A stretch of DNA of 64,000 nucleotides from Oreocharis arfaki (lineage: Eukaryota; Chordata; Aves; Passeriformes; Paramythiidae). Of the stretch, positions 41,401 through 53,000 are shown piece after piece (the first letter of the stretch is position 1; each line of letters starts with the position of its first letter). The notes beneath the pieces are model-generated. The model saw only the letters and a program-made list of their open reading frames with translations. It was not told where the DNA came from and did no database searches. The position numbers were made by a program, and so were the translations under genes. The stretch is from contig VZRR01013418.1 in NCBI GenBank assembly GCA_013398015.1, positions 181,982 to 245,981 of the forward strand, given 5' to 3'.

Positions 41401-41781
41401 TGACAGTAAACTGAATTGACAGAAGAGAAGTTGGCTTCTCCTTCCTCCTTGGCAGAAAGGAACTGAGCACATGAAGTGTAGAACTGCTTTGTTGTAGAAT
41501 CATTTCAGTGATACCAATTTTAAAAGTACTTTTTTTTTCCTTGTGACTTGCTTTGTTCTCTTTAGTTAGAATGAGCTTGGGCCATATGTGGCCATAAATT
41601 CTCTTTTCTTTCTCAAATGCTCTTGGAGGATTTTGTGGAAATAATAGGCTGCAAATCTTTATTATTTTGTTGTGTTGATTCATATCTGCGTTGTGGTGTA
41701 TGTAAGAGAGTGGTTGCCTAAAGTTGCCTCCTTGTATTGGAGATAGCGTGGATGTGGAGTATTTAAGACTGTTCGATGACA

Positions 41782-41840
41782 TTTAGAATCAGGGATAGGA
41801 AAAAGTTGGAAAAGATCCTTAAGATCATCAAGTCTAACTG
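41782..41840 (-). mobile_element. CR1 3'-end fragment
   Basis: The + strand reads AGAATCAGGGATAGGAAAAAGTTGG-like sequence and then AAGATCATCAAGTCTAACTG. This is the complement of the conserved CR1 3' tail (bird consensus ...GGTTGGAAAAGACCT..AAGATCATCAAGTCCAAC). Only about 60 bases are recognisable. Confidence 0.7.
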
Positions 41841-43652
41841 AAAAAGTATTATATTGAATTATTCTGATCCTTCTCTGGTAAAGCAGGAGTAAAGCAGGTC
41901 TGAGTCACATCAGTGCAGTTTTAAGTATGCGTTTTTATGGTACGAGCCTGCAACACCGTGTAAATAAATAAGCAGGATCATGTTTATGAAGTCGTATTTT
42001 CTTTTGAAATTGCATAGTGCAATCCATGTTGTTTTATAAACTGCCTTAAGTTACGGGAAAAAAAAAGAATAAGCAAACATGAGTACTGAAAGTTAGGAAG
42101 ATGTAGGTAGCAGTAATGTGTTGAAGGTACCATTGAAGTGAAGGGTTAGGAAAAAGCTGATGAATAAAAAAGCTACCAAAAGTAAGGAGATTTTAGGTGG
42201 CAAAACAAGATGTCTTCTTCCATGTAGTGAATGATACATTGACATAAAAGAAATATGGCAAATCATCCTTTTCTATTGAAACTGAACAAAAACATCTATG
42301 TATTAAGCAAGGATATGACTGGCTAATATGGCAGGAACTGGATGTGATATATAAAGGGATTTTAGAGTAAGCTCTGCATTAGTGGCACCCTTAGCAGTGT
42401 TTGTTTGACTACTCGGAATACAAGGATTGATACTGCAGATTTTTTAACATGCTGTTTAATGTAACTGAATATTTTTACCCAGAGATATGCCTAACTTTCC
42501 TAGTACTTTTGGCCTTAGTTCTTTGCAGGGAATATAGGCAACTGGTGACTTTGGAACATCTGTCCAAATTTTTCTTTGTCAGGTGTTTCTAATAATGTCA
42601 GCTTTTTTTTTAACTTCATGGTCTCCAGTTTTCTGTGTACTGTTCCTGAAATATAGTAAGTAGACCCACAGAGAATGTTCAAGGAAGCAGAGATTCATTA
42701 CTGATAAATTTAAGACCAGAAAATAAGCAGTATTTAGTTACCCTGTTGCTCTGTATTACACAGGCCAAGTAATTTCGCTAACAAGCTCTGGAAAAAACCC
42801 ATATTCCTTAATTCTCCCCATCTGATTTACAGATATCAGGCTGATCCTTAGAATATAAAAGTTATGAAGTCAAGCATTCAGAAATTATACTTAAACTTTG
42901 AGCCTGGTGCCTTTACTGATCCTGTTGATACACACTATGATACAGCCTTGAACCTGCATGCTCATATCTTGCACCCAGTAAGTGGAAGGGATTTTCTGTG
43001 AACCGTGCTTGACTTCAAGGGCAAAGGACTTAGGAATCGTTATACTTGTGTTTCAGTCGTGTTTCTAAGTGCAGAATAGGTAGTGAGGGCACAGAACTAC
43101 AGGAAAAAAGGAAGGTAAAATTAGTTTGTACTTCAAGTTTTGTGTACTGAAACGTAATCTCTGGTTTCTGTGTTTATTTTTAAATATTCAAGCTTTCTAA
43201 CTTGAAAAAAGTAATAATATTGTGAGTGTAACATTAAAAAAAGTTATTAAAAGTAAATTTTTTTCGCCAAAGCAGCTATTAAATATTTAACGAAATAGAG
43301 GTGATGGATCAGTACTGTAGCATTGTCATGTCTAATGGAGCATATGCTGAAGAGAATACCTGAAGAGAATGTTACACTTAGAAGCCTGACTACTCTTATT
43401 TAAAGACTTTTTCAAGAGAGGTCCCACATGGGTTTTTATGTTGGAAAACTCAGAGAAAGGTTGCATATCTCCCAGAGTGAGCATACCGTAAATCAGTTTA
43501 AGTTCTTAAACCTGATTCTACTTTAAAATATGTCAACTGCTTAATCTGTAATGTTTTGCTGCAGAATAACCTGCAGAGACTACATGTAATGTTTCGATAA
43601 AGTTTCTTCCACGCAAGCCGTCATAGTGAATTAAAGAATTAAAATCCCTACT

Positions 43653-43705
43653 GAACGTGGCCCTGAGCAACCTGCTCTGGTTGACCCTGCTTTGAAGCAT
43701 GGGTG
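43653..43705 (+). mobile_element. Short CR1 fragment
   Basis: The stretch GAACGTGGCCCTGAGCAACC followed by TGCTCTGGTTGACCCTGCTT matches the conserved CR1 3' region (consensus: ...GTCCTGAGCAACCTGCTCT.G.TGACCCTGCTT). The flanks do not continue the match, so this is a small relic or an internally deleted copy. Confidence 0.7.
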
Positions 43706-43896
43706 AAATTGAAAGTGTTCAGTTGTTCATGCCAACTTGAACTTCTCTGTCTCTGATCCTGCAGAATGTGGATGCTGATAGTTCCCTGAATTAACAGATG
43801 AAGCTGTTAGTCACTGTTTTCAAGTTTACATCTTAAAGTAGGCTGTTGATAAACTTTTAAATGTCTTCTGTATTTAGGGCTTTGGTGGTGTTTTAG

Positions 43897-44005
43897 TGTG
43901 TCTTTTTTTGGGGTGGTTGTTGGTTTTTTTTTTTTTTTTGGTTGGTTGGTTTTTTGTTGTTTTGGTTTTTCTGTTTGATTTTTGTTTTGGTTTGGTTTTT
44001 TTGTT
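43897..44005. repeat. G/T-rich low-complexity block, (GGTT)n and poly-T
   Basis: About 110 bases are almost entirely G and T, including T(16-17), three GGTT units and several TTTTGGTTTGG-like repeats. The opposite strand yields an artificial Lys/Gln/Pro/Thr-rich frame. A related tail-like motif (GGTTTTGGTTTGG type) occurs near 9790. Confidence 0.85.
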
Positions 44006-45152
44006 CTGTTATGCTTTTTAAGGCATTTTAATTTGTCCCAGTTACGAGCATAGCGCATAGCTTTTTGGTAGAATTCTATTGCAACTCAAGTGACAGCAGT
44101 GCAAGTATGTGCCGCATGTACACACACACATATTAAAAATAAACGATCCAACTCTTAAAGTTGTTTTGTATTGTCCTAAATAATTTTTGTTTGTAAAGAG
44201 TAAGAAAATAGGCTTTTGAATTCTGTCCAGTGTTTCCTTCTTGTAGACTTGAATATTGAGTTTCTTCTTTGAGTATTTCTTGTGGCAGTTCTGTGTTTAG
44301 TAGTTTAATGTGAGCGGTTGCTTAAGTGGGCGCCTTAACTTGTTTATTCTGCTTCATTTTCATATTCTTCAGATTTTCAGGAAAAGGTATTTTCTAGTTA
44401 AATACAAGATTTACAAGCTAAAATGCAGGTTATTTTAAAAAATAAAGCATAACATGATCTACATAGAGGCACGTATTCCTGTTAGAAATGTTGCTTACAC
44501 ATGTGTCTCTCTGTGTACCTCATAACAAAACTGTCTAATCTGTCGTATTTTACTGTGGAATTAAGTAAAAAGTTTGAAAGAAAAGCTTATTTGTGTAAGT
44601 GTAATGAATATGTGTATGGACTTACAGTTCTGAAACAGAACTGTATGTGTTATATGTGTTTTCAGTAAACTTCCAGAAAATAACTGGCTTGATATCTTAT
44701 AACCAGGTTGATAAGAGCAATTTCTTAGATTTGTGTCCATGTCCGTGGTAAGCCATCAAATTGTTTAGCAAATCAGTAGTTTTCGCTGGCCACTTTAAAC
44801 ACAGTCTCTACTTCCTAGTGAAAACTGAAACAAAGTGTACCATTATAAAATTGATATTTTATTCCAGAAATATGTTGTATATTTATAATGTAAGTACTTC
44901 AGTGCTTCAGTGAAGATTAGTTTCTTGTATTCTGGCAATCATACACAGTGGAATTCTTCTGTGTTTGACTTTTATGTGTGAGAACTCTGTGAAAAGTGCT
45001 TGTCCACATTCAGATGTCTGTAAATAACAGGAGTAGTCTTAATATTTCTGTACAAGTAGGAAAGCTGCAGTGAGGCTAATGATAGTGGGAGGAGAGGTAT
45101 TAAAAGCACTTTGCCCCAGTACCTGCTTTAAAATCTGGAACTGAACTCTAGC

Positions 45153-45341
45153 TCTGAGATAATAAGTTCCTTAGTATCAGCCGAAGCTATTTGGACAGTA
45201 AATCTGCATGCAGATATGCATCCAAATTGAAAGGTCAGTATTGTTTCTGAGATAATAAGTTCCTTAGTATCAGCCGAAGCTATTTGGACAGTAAATCTGC
45301 ATGCAGATATGCATCCAAATTGAAAGGTCAGTATTGTTTCT
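45153..45341. repeat. Perfect 93-bp tandem duplication
   Basis: The 93-base unit at 45153-45245 is followed immediately by an identical copy at 45246-45338, and three further bases extend the period to 45341. I compared the copies base by base and saw no difference. Identity in neutral intron DNA implies a very recent duplication, a polymorphism or an assembly artefact. The unit contains no CR1 sequence. Confidence 0.95.
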
Positions 45342-45858
45342 TCCTCCTACTTTGCTGTAAAGCAAAGCAAGTAAGGTCCAGTGTCTCATTCTCTGTGTTG
45401 TCATCTGAAAACTTAAAGATGACTTACTGTAAAGGGACTTGGGGTGAAAAGCCAAAAGAGTTTTAGCAATATGGGAGTCTCTTCAGTAGGATATTGTGGT
45501 TAAGTTCAAATATGTTTCTTGCCACCTTTAGAGGATGCACAGATTGGGATCTGGAAGGTGACAAGAGAGCTGAAGTTTGCAAATGGGTGCAGCCATTGGT
45601 CCTGACATAGCTGCAAGCAGTGCTGTCAAGCCAGAAAGAACATGGAAATGCATGCTTTTCTTTACTGAACAGATTTCATCGTAAAAGGCAATCAGGACCT
45701 TGCCATGTATTATGTAAACATTTGAAATAAAGATATGGTTAGCATCATAGAATAGTTCTCCTGTTAGGTTTGCTCTTTCGATTAAGCATTATCATACTTA
45801 AGTGTAGTATATTATACAGTTGTATATAGTTCTTACATTAAAAAAAGGTTTTAGTGTA

Positions 45859-46145
45859 TTTCATAGACTCAGAAGTGTTTTTCTTGAAAGAGACCTTTTA
45901 GAGGTCTTTAGTCCAACCTTCCTGCCTTAAGCAGGGGCGTTTTCAACTAGACCAGGCTGCTCAGAGTCCTGTCCAACCTGACTTTGAATATTTTCAGAGA
46001 CAGGGCATCTGCCACCTCTCTGGGCAACCTGTTCCACTGTCTCACTACCCGCATCAAAAAGAATTTTCTCCTTATATCTAGTCTGTATTTGTGTTCTTAC
46101 CAGTTTGAAACCATTAACCCTTGTCCTATCACTACAGACATATTT
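45859..46145 (-). mobile_element. CR1 3'-end copy, about 290 bp
   Basis: The + strand reads the complement of a CR1 3' end. It begins with TCATAGACTC and passes through GGTCTTTAGTCCAACCTTCC, CTGGGCAACCTGTTCCACTG and GAATTTTCTCCTTATATCTA to ...CCTTGTCCTATCACTACAGA. The element is 5'-truncated, as is normal for CR1, and its 3' end faces left. It is moderately diverged. Confidence 0.9.
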
Positions 46146-46869
46146 GTTGTGCTTCTGTACTTTTATAGGTCATTTTGTTATTATCTAAGCATGTCAGCTG
46201 TCATACAAAACATCACGTATTAAATACTTTATTAGAAAAAGCTATTGGGCTGTAATCTTCTTGAAAATGTTGCGTGTGGCTGAAAATAAGGCTTGTCGAT
46301 GCTAATACGGTGTAACAACTCAGAAATTGGCAGGATATTCATAGGCTCAGCTCCAGTATTCAGTCTAGGCTGTAGAAGAAGAGCTGACTTGACTATATTC
46401 TAAGGCCTGACAGGCAGAAAATAGATTTGTGGTGTTTTGTTTTTGTTGTTTTTTTTTTTTTAAGCTATATGCAGAAGGTAAAAAATGTGGGTTTTAGGTT
46501 GTGATCCTCTTTTATGTGCTAGGTATATTTTTTTTTAATCCCAAACTTGGAAATCAGTTGTAATACTAAATGTCCAGTGCATTAGAAAAAGGAAGCATGG
46601 ATTTACTTGATTTTGCCTATTGTCTCTCAAGAAATGTTTGGAATGTCCTCGGACAGTGTTTGCATGAGAGGATGATGAGAAAATACTCTTAAACAGTGAA
46701 GAGTAAGACAGATTTTTTTGGTGTTTTCAGCTGTCCTTTGTGGTAGTTTTGAGAAGGTAGAGCCAGGCTGTTCTCCTAACTGATAGGCAGGGATGAGATT
46801 AGAGGTAAAGGACATATTACAGCATGGAAACCCTTATTAAGTGAAATAAAATCAATTTCTTGTGAGACT

Positions 46870-47052
46870 AGACAAGCAGTGGAAAAGGTTGCCCATACCA
46901 GGAGTTGGAATCTCTATTCCTAGGGACACTCAAAGTTTGATTGGGTGTGACTGTGCAACCATTTATGATTGGACACGCTTTAAGCATTTGGGTAAGACTA
47001 GATGATCTCCAGAGGTTGTTTACAACCTAGATTTATTTTACGATTATATGGA
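46870..47052 (+). mobile_element. CR1 3'-end copy, about 180 bp, diverged
   Basis: Recognisable landmarks in order are GGAAAAGGTTGCCCATACCA, GGAGTTGGAATCTCTATTCC, then GACTAGATGATCTCCAGAGG and TACAACCTAGATTTATTTTA. They correspond to the CR1 consensus (..AGGTTGCCCAGAG.. GATGATCTCCAGAGGTCCCTTCCAACCT..). It lies ~730 bases from an opposite-strand CR1 copy and belongs to a different CR1 subfamily from the 27-kb element. Confidence 0.85.
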
Positions 47053-50000
47053 AAATTAATATTAAATAAAGACTTTACTGGACTTAAGAAATATGAGGAA
47101 GCCTTGTTCTCTAAAGAGTTTGTGACAATGTTTTGTGTAATTTTTGTATGTAAATTGCAAGCTTTAAGTGTTAGATCTGGTACTGTTCTGTTGAGGAAGT
47201 TTACAAGATGTTAACTTCTTTCCTTACTCAGAATGTGCAACTATCCATTATTTCCTAGCTTATTTAATCAGCAGGGTACAGGAAATACTTGAGGGAGAAT
47301 GATACAATAAATAAGTAATTTTCTTTTTAGATGTAACACAAATGATACATAATTACAGAAGTTAAATTGCGGAATATGATTTAGAAAAATTATGTGTATT
47401 TATGTGTACTTTACCACAAACACGTAGATATGTGCGCTGGTTTATAAATTTCCAAATTGTTGCTAAGCACCACTACCAGGCTAGGAAAGTAGCTTTCTAG
47501 TCTAGTTAAAAAGAATATAGAAGGGAGGATAGACAAATTTTTAAATCTTACAAAGATAGTTTCCTTTTCTGTTGTGGTTGTCTTGCTGTCTCCCTTTGTC
47601 TGTGTGCACAGTGGTTTTGGTGTAGTAATTTGCCTGTCTCATGAGAGTTAATACATCTGTTTCTGTGTTGATCATAATAGCAAAGAGTAGACTAATTCTA
47701 CCTCCTTTCTTTTATCAGTAGGTTTTTGTTAGAATTTCTCAGCAGTGCAGCTTAGAGACATATTTCTCCTCTGAGCCTTTTAAATGTTTTAGCATTGATG
47801 CTGCTGAGGCAACTATTCTTATTTTTTAAATTGTTTTAAATTTCACTTCGTAGTGACAAGAGGCAGGGCTGGAGGAAAACGCGGTCTCAGGCCAGTGAGG
47901 CTGGTGCAGTGTTATCTGCTTTTGGATCTACCAGTGTTGTTGGAGCATCTCTCCTAAAATCTGAGAACGATGCTCTAGTAGAGCGTTTAGGACAAAATGT
48001 GATTTGTTCAAAGGCACCATGACTTTCCTACAGTGTTTCAAGGTCCACAGGGAAAACTGGACTGTGAAGGCAGAGGCTTGGCATAAGGATTCAGATCCCA
48101 ACTGACCTCACAGTCTAAAGCAGACAGGTTCTCTCAAGTATTTAATAGGGAAGATTGTTGTTTCAAGGCAGTAGGTCATAGCTGTTGACCTGGAAAACAT
48201 CTTCCTTTTTTTGGTTCTATCACCAAAGTGAACTACAGCTGATCCTGACAAAATACAACTAGCTGAGGATGGGAACTCAATCTATCTCTCAAGTATCACT
48301 GAGAAGAAATGAACTGAAATGTTAATGTACTGAAGTGCCCTTTCAGGCTGTTGTTTTTTTCAGCAGAAGGAAGGTGGCACGTATAGGCCAGTAGAAATAA
48401 TAAAGGATAGTCTTCAGCTATAGTTGCAGTTTATATATAAAGTGTGTTATTACGGAACATTTCCATAGACTGAAGTAGGGAGTTGACATCTAGTATTAAA
48501 TGTTAGCTGTAGTTCTTGTTAGTGCTGAATTCATGGCAAAGATTTGGCACGTTGCTTTGTTTTCATTTTGTAACTAGCACATTGACAGCCACGGCATTCT
48601 GCTGCTGCTTGTTTGTCACCGTAGCTAAGGCAACTTGACATGTAGAGTTTGTAGGTGAACATGCAGTAAAGGCACTAAGGATTTGATCCCTGGTCTTGGT
48701 ATGTAACTTTTTTATTGCAATACTTACATGACAGAGAAAGGCAATGGTATGTGCAGTATTTTAGAGATTAGTTTTACGGTAGATCATGATTTTCTAAATT
48801 GTCATTAGCTCTGTATCTGCTGCATTCTGCTATCATTCTCTACAATTATAGCTGTTTTTACTACCAAAGTCCTTCTGGTTTTACTTGTTGTGTTCTTTCA
48901 GTCTACTTGATAGCTAAAAAACCTTTGCTTTTTACATGACAAATTGGAATCAAATATTAATGTCAACATTTCAAGGAAATGTCGGGCAAAGAAGACATGC
49001 AGACAGAAAGTCTGATTCTCCTTCCACTTACATAGTTTACTTCTTTCAGAATCAACATGGAATTAAATTAACAGAATAGTTATCCATGATGTTTTCTTTG
49101 TAATCTTGTTTCTTAATTTGGAAATGGGAGGTCTCAGCTGTTTTCAACTAGATTAGTCTCGTCTGTGCCAAGCTTTACTCGGGCAGGGAATCTACTGGCA
49201 GATACATATAGTACCTTTCTGAATTTGATATGCCATATTTAATAAACCTTGTTTAGAAAAATACTTCATTTCTCTAGTGATATCACTGTAATATGGAAAT
49301 AAAAGAATGTGTTTAATTAGTGATAGAAGTATTACTTAATGTCAGTCTTTTAACAAGACAGGTTATGCTACTTGGTATTTCCACATGAAGTAAGCTCTGA
49401 ATACAGATCCTCTGTGTTCAACAAACAGTAGTGGCAAGTAATTCCACAAGATCAATAATTATTTTTTGTGTTAGAATTTGTGATAGTATGAAAAATGCAA
49501 CTATAGGTAGGCTGGATATGTTTAAAATTTTTTTTTAATTATTTGTATGTCAAAGTCACCTTTTCTGCATGCTTTAAGTATGACTTTTTTTTTTTCCCCT
49601 TGTAGTGATTAAAATAATGGTGAAGCCTGGTCCCAAGGTGGGAAAAATATTTGGAAAAGCCTTAGTAGTCCTTTATAGATTTTGGGTCAAGTCTGTGGGG
49701 AAATGTTTGTAAAATCTAGGCTTAGAAACTTGATATGGTAAATTGAAAAATGAGGTGAGGTGATTTTCAATGGAATTTTTTTTTGAGAGCGTTAGGCTAT
49801 GGAGATTCTTACAGGAATGTAGACTGGGGTTTAGAGGTACTATAAAAAGAACATTTAATATGATCTTCTATCATTTTAGCTCAATTTAGGCTTTTAGCAA
49901 AGATAAGTCTCATTAAAGTACTACAGAAAATTTCTGAACAGAGAAGACAATAGTTTTTTGTGAGAAGGAGTAAGTGTCTTGTGTTTTTTCATCCTTAGTA

Positions 50001-53000
50001 TAGAGCACTGCATCAGGGCTTAACTCAGAAACTAAGAGTGAAAGAAAGATCAGGAAGAGGCTGAAGTTCACAAATTGCCTTCTATTTGGAAAGATCCCAA
50101 AATAAATTGCACTGTATGCTGTACAAATGATTAACATTTGGCAACATTGGAATTAATCTCATTCTGGGGCAGGATACAGCAGATTTTTAGTGCTCAGCAA
50201 TATAATTCTATTTTAAGGCAAATTGAAGACTCTCACTGTTCTTGAAGCACAGGGAAATCTCAAGAATGCAGAATATAATTTCCTAATTGGATACCAAAAA
50301 GGCTAATCTTCCTTTTCAGGGGGGTTGTGCGCGTGTGCGCACACGTGTGTGGAGTTGTGTCAGCTGTGATTATAGCTGCCAAGAATTTAGCCAAAGGAAA
50401 ATAGTCAAGTCTTCAGTATTTAGTCCCTCAGAAGTAAAAATGCTTCTAACAGCATAGTCCTTTCTGATACACTGCTCCTCTGTGAGTTTGGCATGGACTT
50501 GGTGTGTCATGTTCTGACGCATCAGCAGGGTTTCCTGCAGCCGGTGGGATTATCCTTTGTCAGTCATCCTGGCAAGGTCCAAGTCTGCTAGGTTTGAGAT
50601 TAAAGGCCATAATAACCTGGCATGAGACCTGAGGGACTGAGATAACAGGATGCTCTTGTAGATGAGAAAGGAGGACGATGCTAGGGATGCAGTAAGGTTG
50701 TGAAAGTAGCATGATGTAATTTCTTTGACTATTATATAATTGTTTGTCTTAGTCGTAGTATTTGATTGTAGTAGTTTACAGAAATTTGGTGTTGGCAGTT
50801 TGCAGTTAAGAACCAAGCATTGTGATAAACATAGCTTTTTCATTTTCATGTGTGTAAACTAGTCCTTTAGTAGAATCAGTAAAAGGGAGTTAACATTCAA
50901 ATTTTTACCTTGTCTGAAAATATTTCTGCTGATGTCCTTGAGATCTGGAGAAGCTCTAAATGCTGAAATAAGTAAAATGTAACTTTTAAAGAAAAGGCAG
51001 TGAAAAATCTCAAGGAAAAATTGAAAGCACAATGACTAAGGGTAAATAGTAGGTGATTAGTAAATGAAATTTGGAGGCTGTGATGGAGTGCATTAGTGCA
51101 CATTGTAAGATGCTGCTGCAGCAGGGATATCAGCCAACAGACTTTTTTCTTTCAAACGTTTCTAGTCTTCAGTTTAGTGTAGTTTTTCCTTCATCAGTTC
51201 CCAACACGTGTAATGAGACTTAATTTACTCGTGCTTGGTCTATGCTGACATTTCTTACTGTAGACCTTTGTCCTGTCCTGTTTCACATTCAGGATCTATA
51301 CCAATGTTCTGGAAACCATTTAGGAATGGGCTGCTTCTTGATCCTTGTTTTGCTCTTCTATAAGGGATGTATTGTGGAGCATTTTACAGCACCACATGCC
51401 GAAGTTGATTGGAGTTTTTCATATAAAGCAGGAAATTCATAGTGTAGTGCATATGAAAACATATTTCAGAATAATGCAGTCACTAAGATCTGCAAGAAGT
51501 GGGTCAATTACTTTGAGTTAAATATAGGTTGCATGTAAGAATAATTCCTTCAAGAAATTCAATGCTTGGTGATATACTTGTTCATTATTCTGTGTGAATT
51601 TATTAAAAGAGCAATGTCGGTATTTCTAAACTTCCACTTGTGTATAAAATTCTGTAGATTCCTTTACTGATCCTTTGAACACTTTTATTTATTTTTTAAG
51701 ATTCATCAGTAAAAGTTACTTTAGGGTCTGAGAAACAATATTCTCTTATGGAGCCCTGCATATTGAATTGTTCTTTTTCTGAATAGCTGCTGTTATTCAT
51801 AATGAGAATGAAGCCAGTCCTTACTATTAACAAAAACGACTAATGGCTTTATTTTCTTTAGAACCAGTGGAAGATAGCCATTTTAGAGGAGAATCATTAT
51901 TCAGTCATTTCCCTGAGGAAGACTGTTCTGATGCAGCAGATTTGACGGATAACAACATTCACTGATTAAAAAGAGTCATAAAAAACCACATGGTACCAAA
52001 GTGTGGTTCTGTACATTTCGTCACTTCTGCTCAATAAAGATGTTAAGGATAACGTTAATGGTAGTATCTCTATATATATATTTAGGAGAAAGAGAGACCC
52101 TCATTTTCTTTTCCTTACTTGCTGAGCTAAGATGTGTGTAAATAAGCAGATGATGTCTGGTACGTTTACGTGCCTGAGAGAAGAGCACTGTAGGAGCTGA
52201 CTTAGAGAAACTTCTTTAGGACTATTCCCAAACATTTGGACTAAACCTGGGGCTAGATCAGCTGCTCTGAAACATGAAGGATCAGGAGGGCAAAGCAAAT
52301 GTGTCACATACACAAATTTCTTCCTATATCTGAGAATATTAATAGGAGAAGCTGAACTGGTCTGAGCCTTTTGGCTGGTGCTACCCCTGCTGTTAGTAAA
52401 CCTTTCTTTGTGTCTTGAAAGACAGAGTGCGGCCACTGTTTCTCAGCTATTTTATGGTTTCTGTAGATGCACAGTTAGTAGGGTGTTTTGACTCTTTCAT
52501 GTTTGTCTGTAACATATGCTGATTTTCTTGGTATTTTCTGAAAGTTAATATTTAATAAAATAGTTTTAATACATGTTAATTAATTAGGATACAAAGTATC
52601 TTAGGTAGTATTTACTTCATGTGGGGATTTCTTACATTGTTTTTTCACCACACATGGTTAATATATCGAGACAACCTTAACTCTCCGTAACACAGGCGTG
52701 GTGGGTGGAGTTAGGAAACAAAACATCTCTAATTTCTTTAAAATTAGTTTACTTTTATTTGGGATTCCCAAAGTTCACAGTCAGTGTGATTCAGCCTAAA
52801 CTTCTTGTCTTGTTTATCCACCTGGTATCACCATCATGCGTTTTATTTGAAACTGTTGCAACTCTCTTGCCTTAACTTAGCATAGCTTTTGGTAAGGGAG
52901 GAAATAATTGTGATGTGCAGTTTTGTCAACATTTTTACTGTTTAATATTTGCAGATACAATAATGAAAAATGTCACAAGACAAGTGTTTCTTTAGGAATG

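Larger units (their letters stand above)
27369..41781. other. Intronic DNA with two unexplained long open frames
   Basis: This is AT-rich intron sequence with A/T runs, for example A(14) near 32791-32804 and a GTT/poly-T tract near 29118. No transposon was recognised. Two open frames are longer than the background and are listed separately (29720-30256 and 37910-38476). Confidence 0.55.
41841..45858. other. Intronic DNA with a CR1 scrap, a G/T-rich block and a tandem duplication
   Basis: This is AT-rich intron sequence. Apart from the CR1 scrap at 43653, the low-complexity block at 43897 and the duplication at 45153, I see no gene or repeat that I can name. Confidence 0.55.

Noticed and set aside
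43807..44058. Minus-strand Lys/Gln/Pro/Thr-rich frame
   Set aside because: It is a translation of the G/T-rich low-complexity block and not a protein-coding gene.
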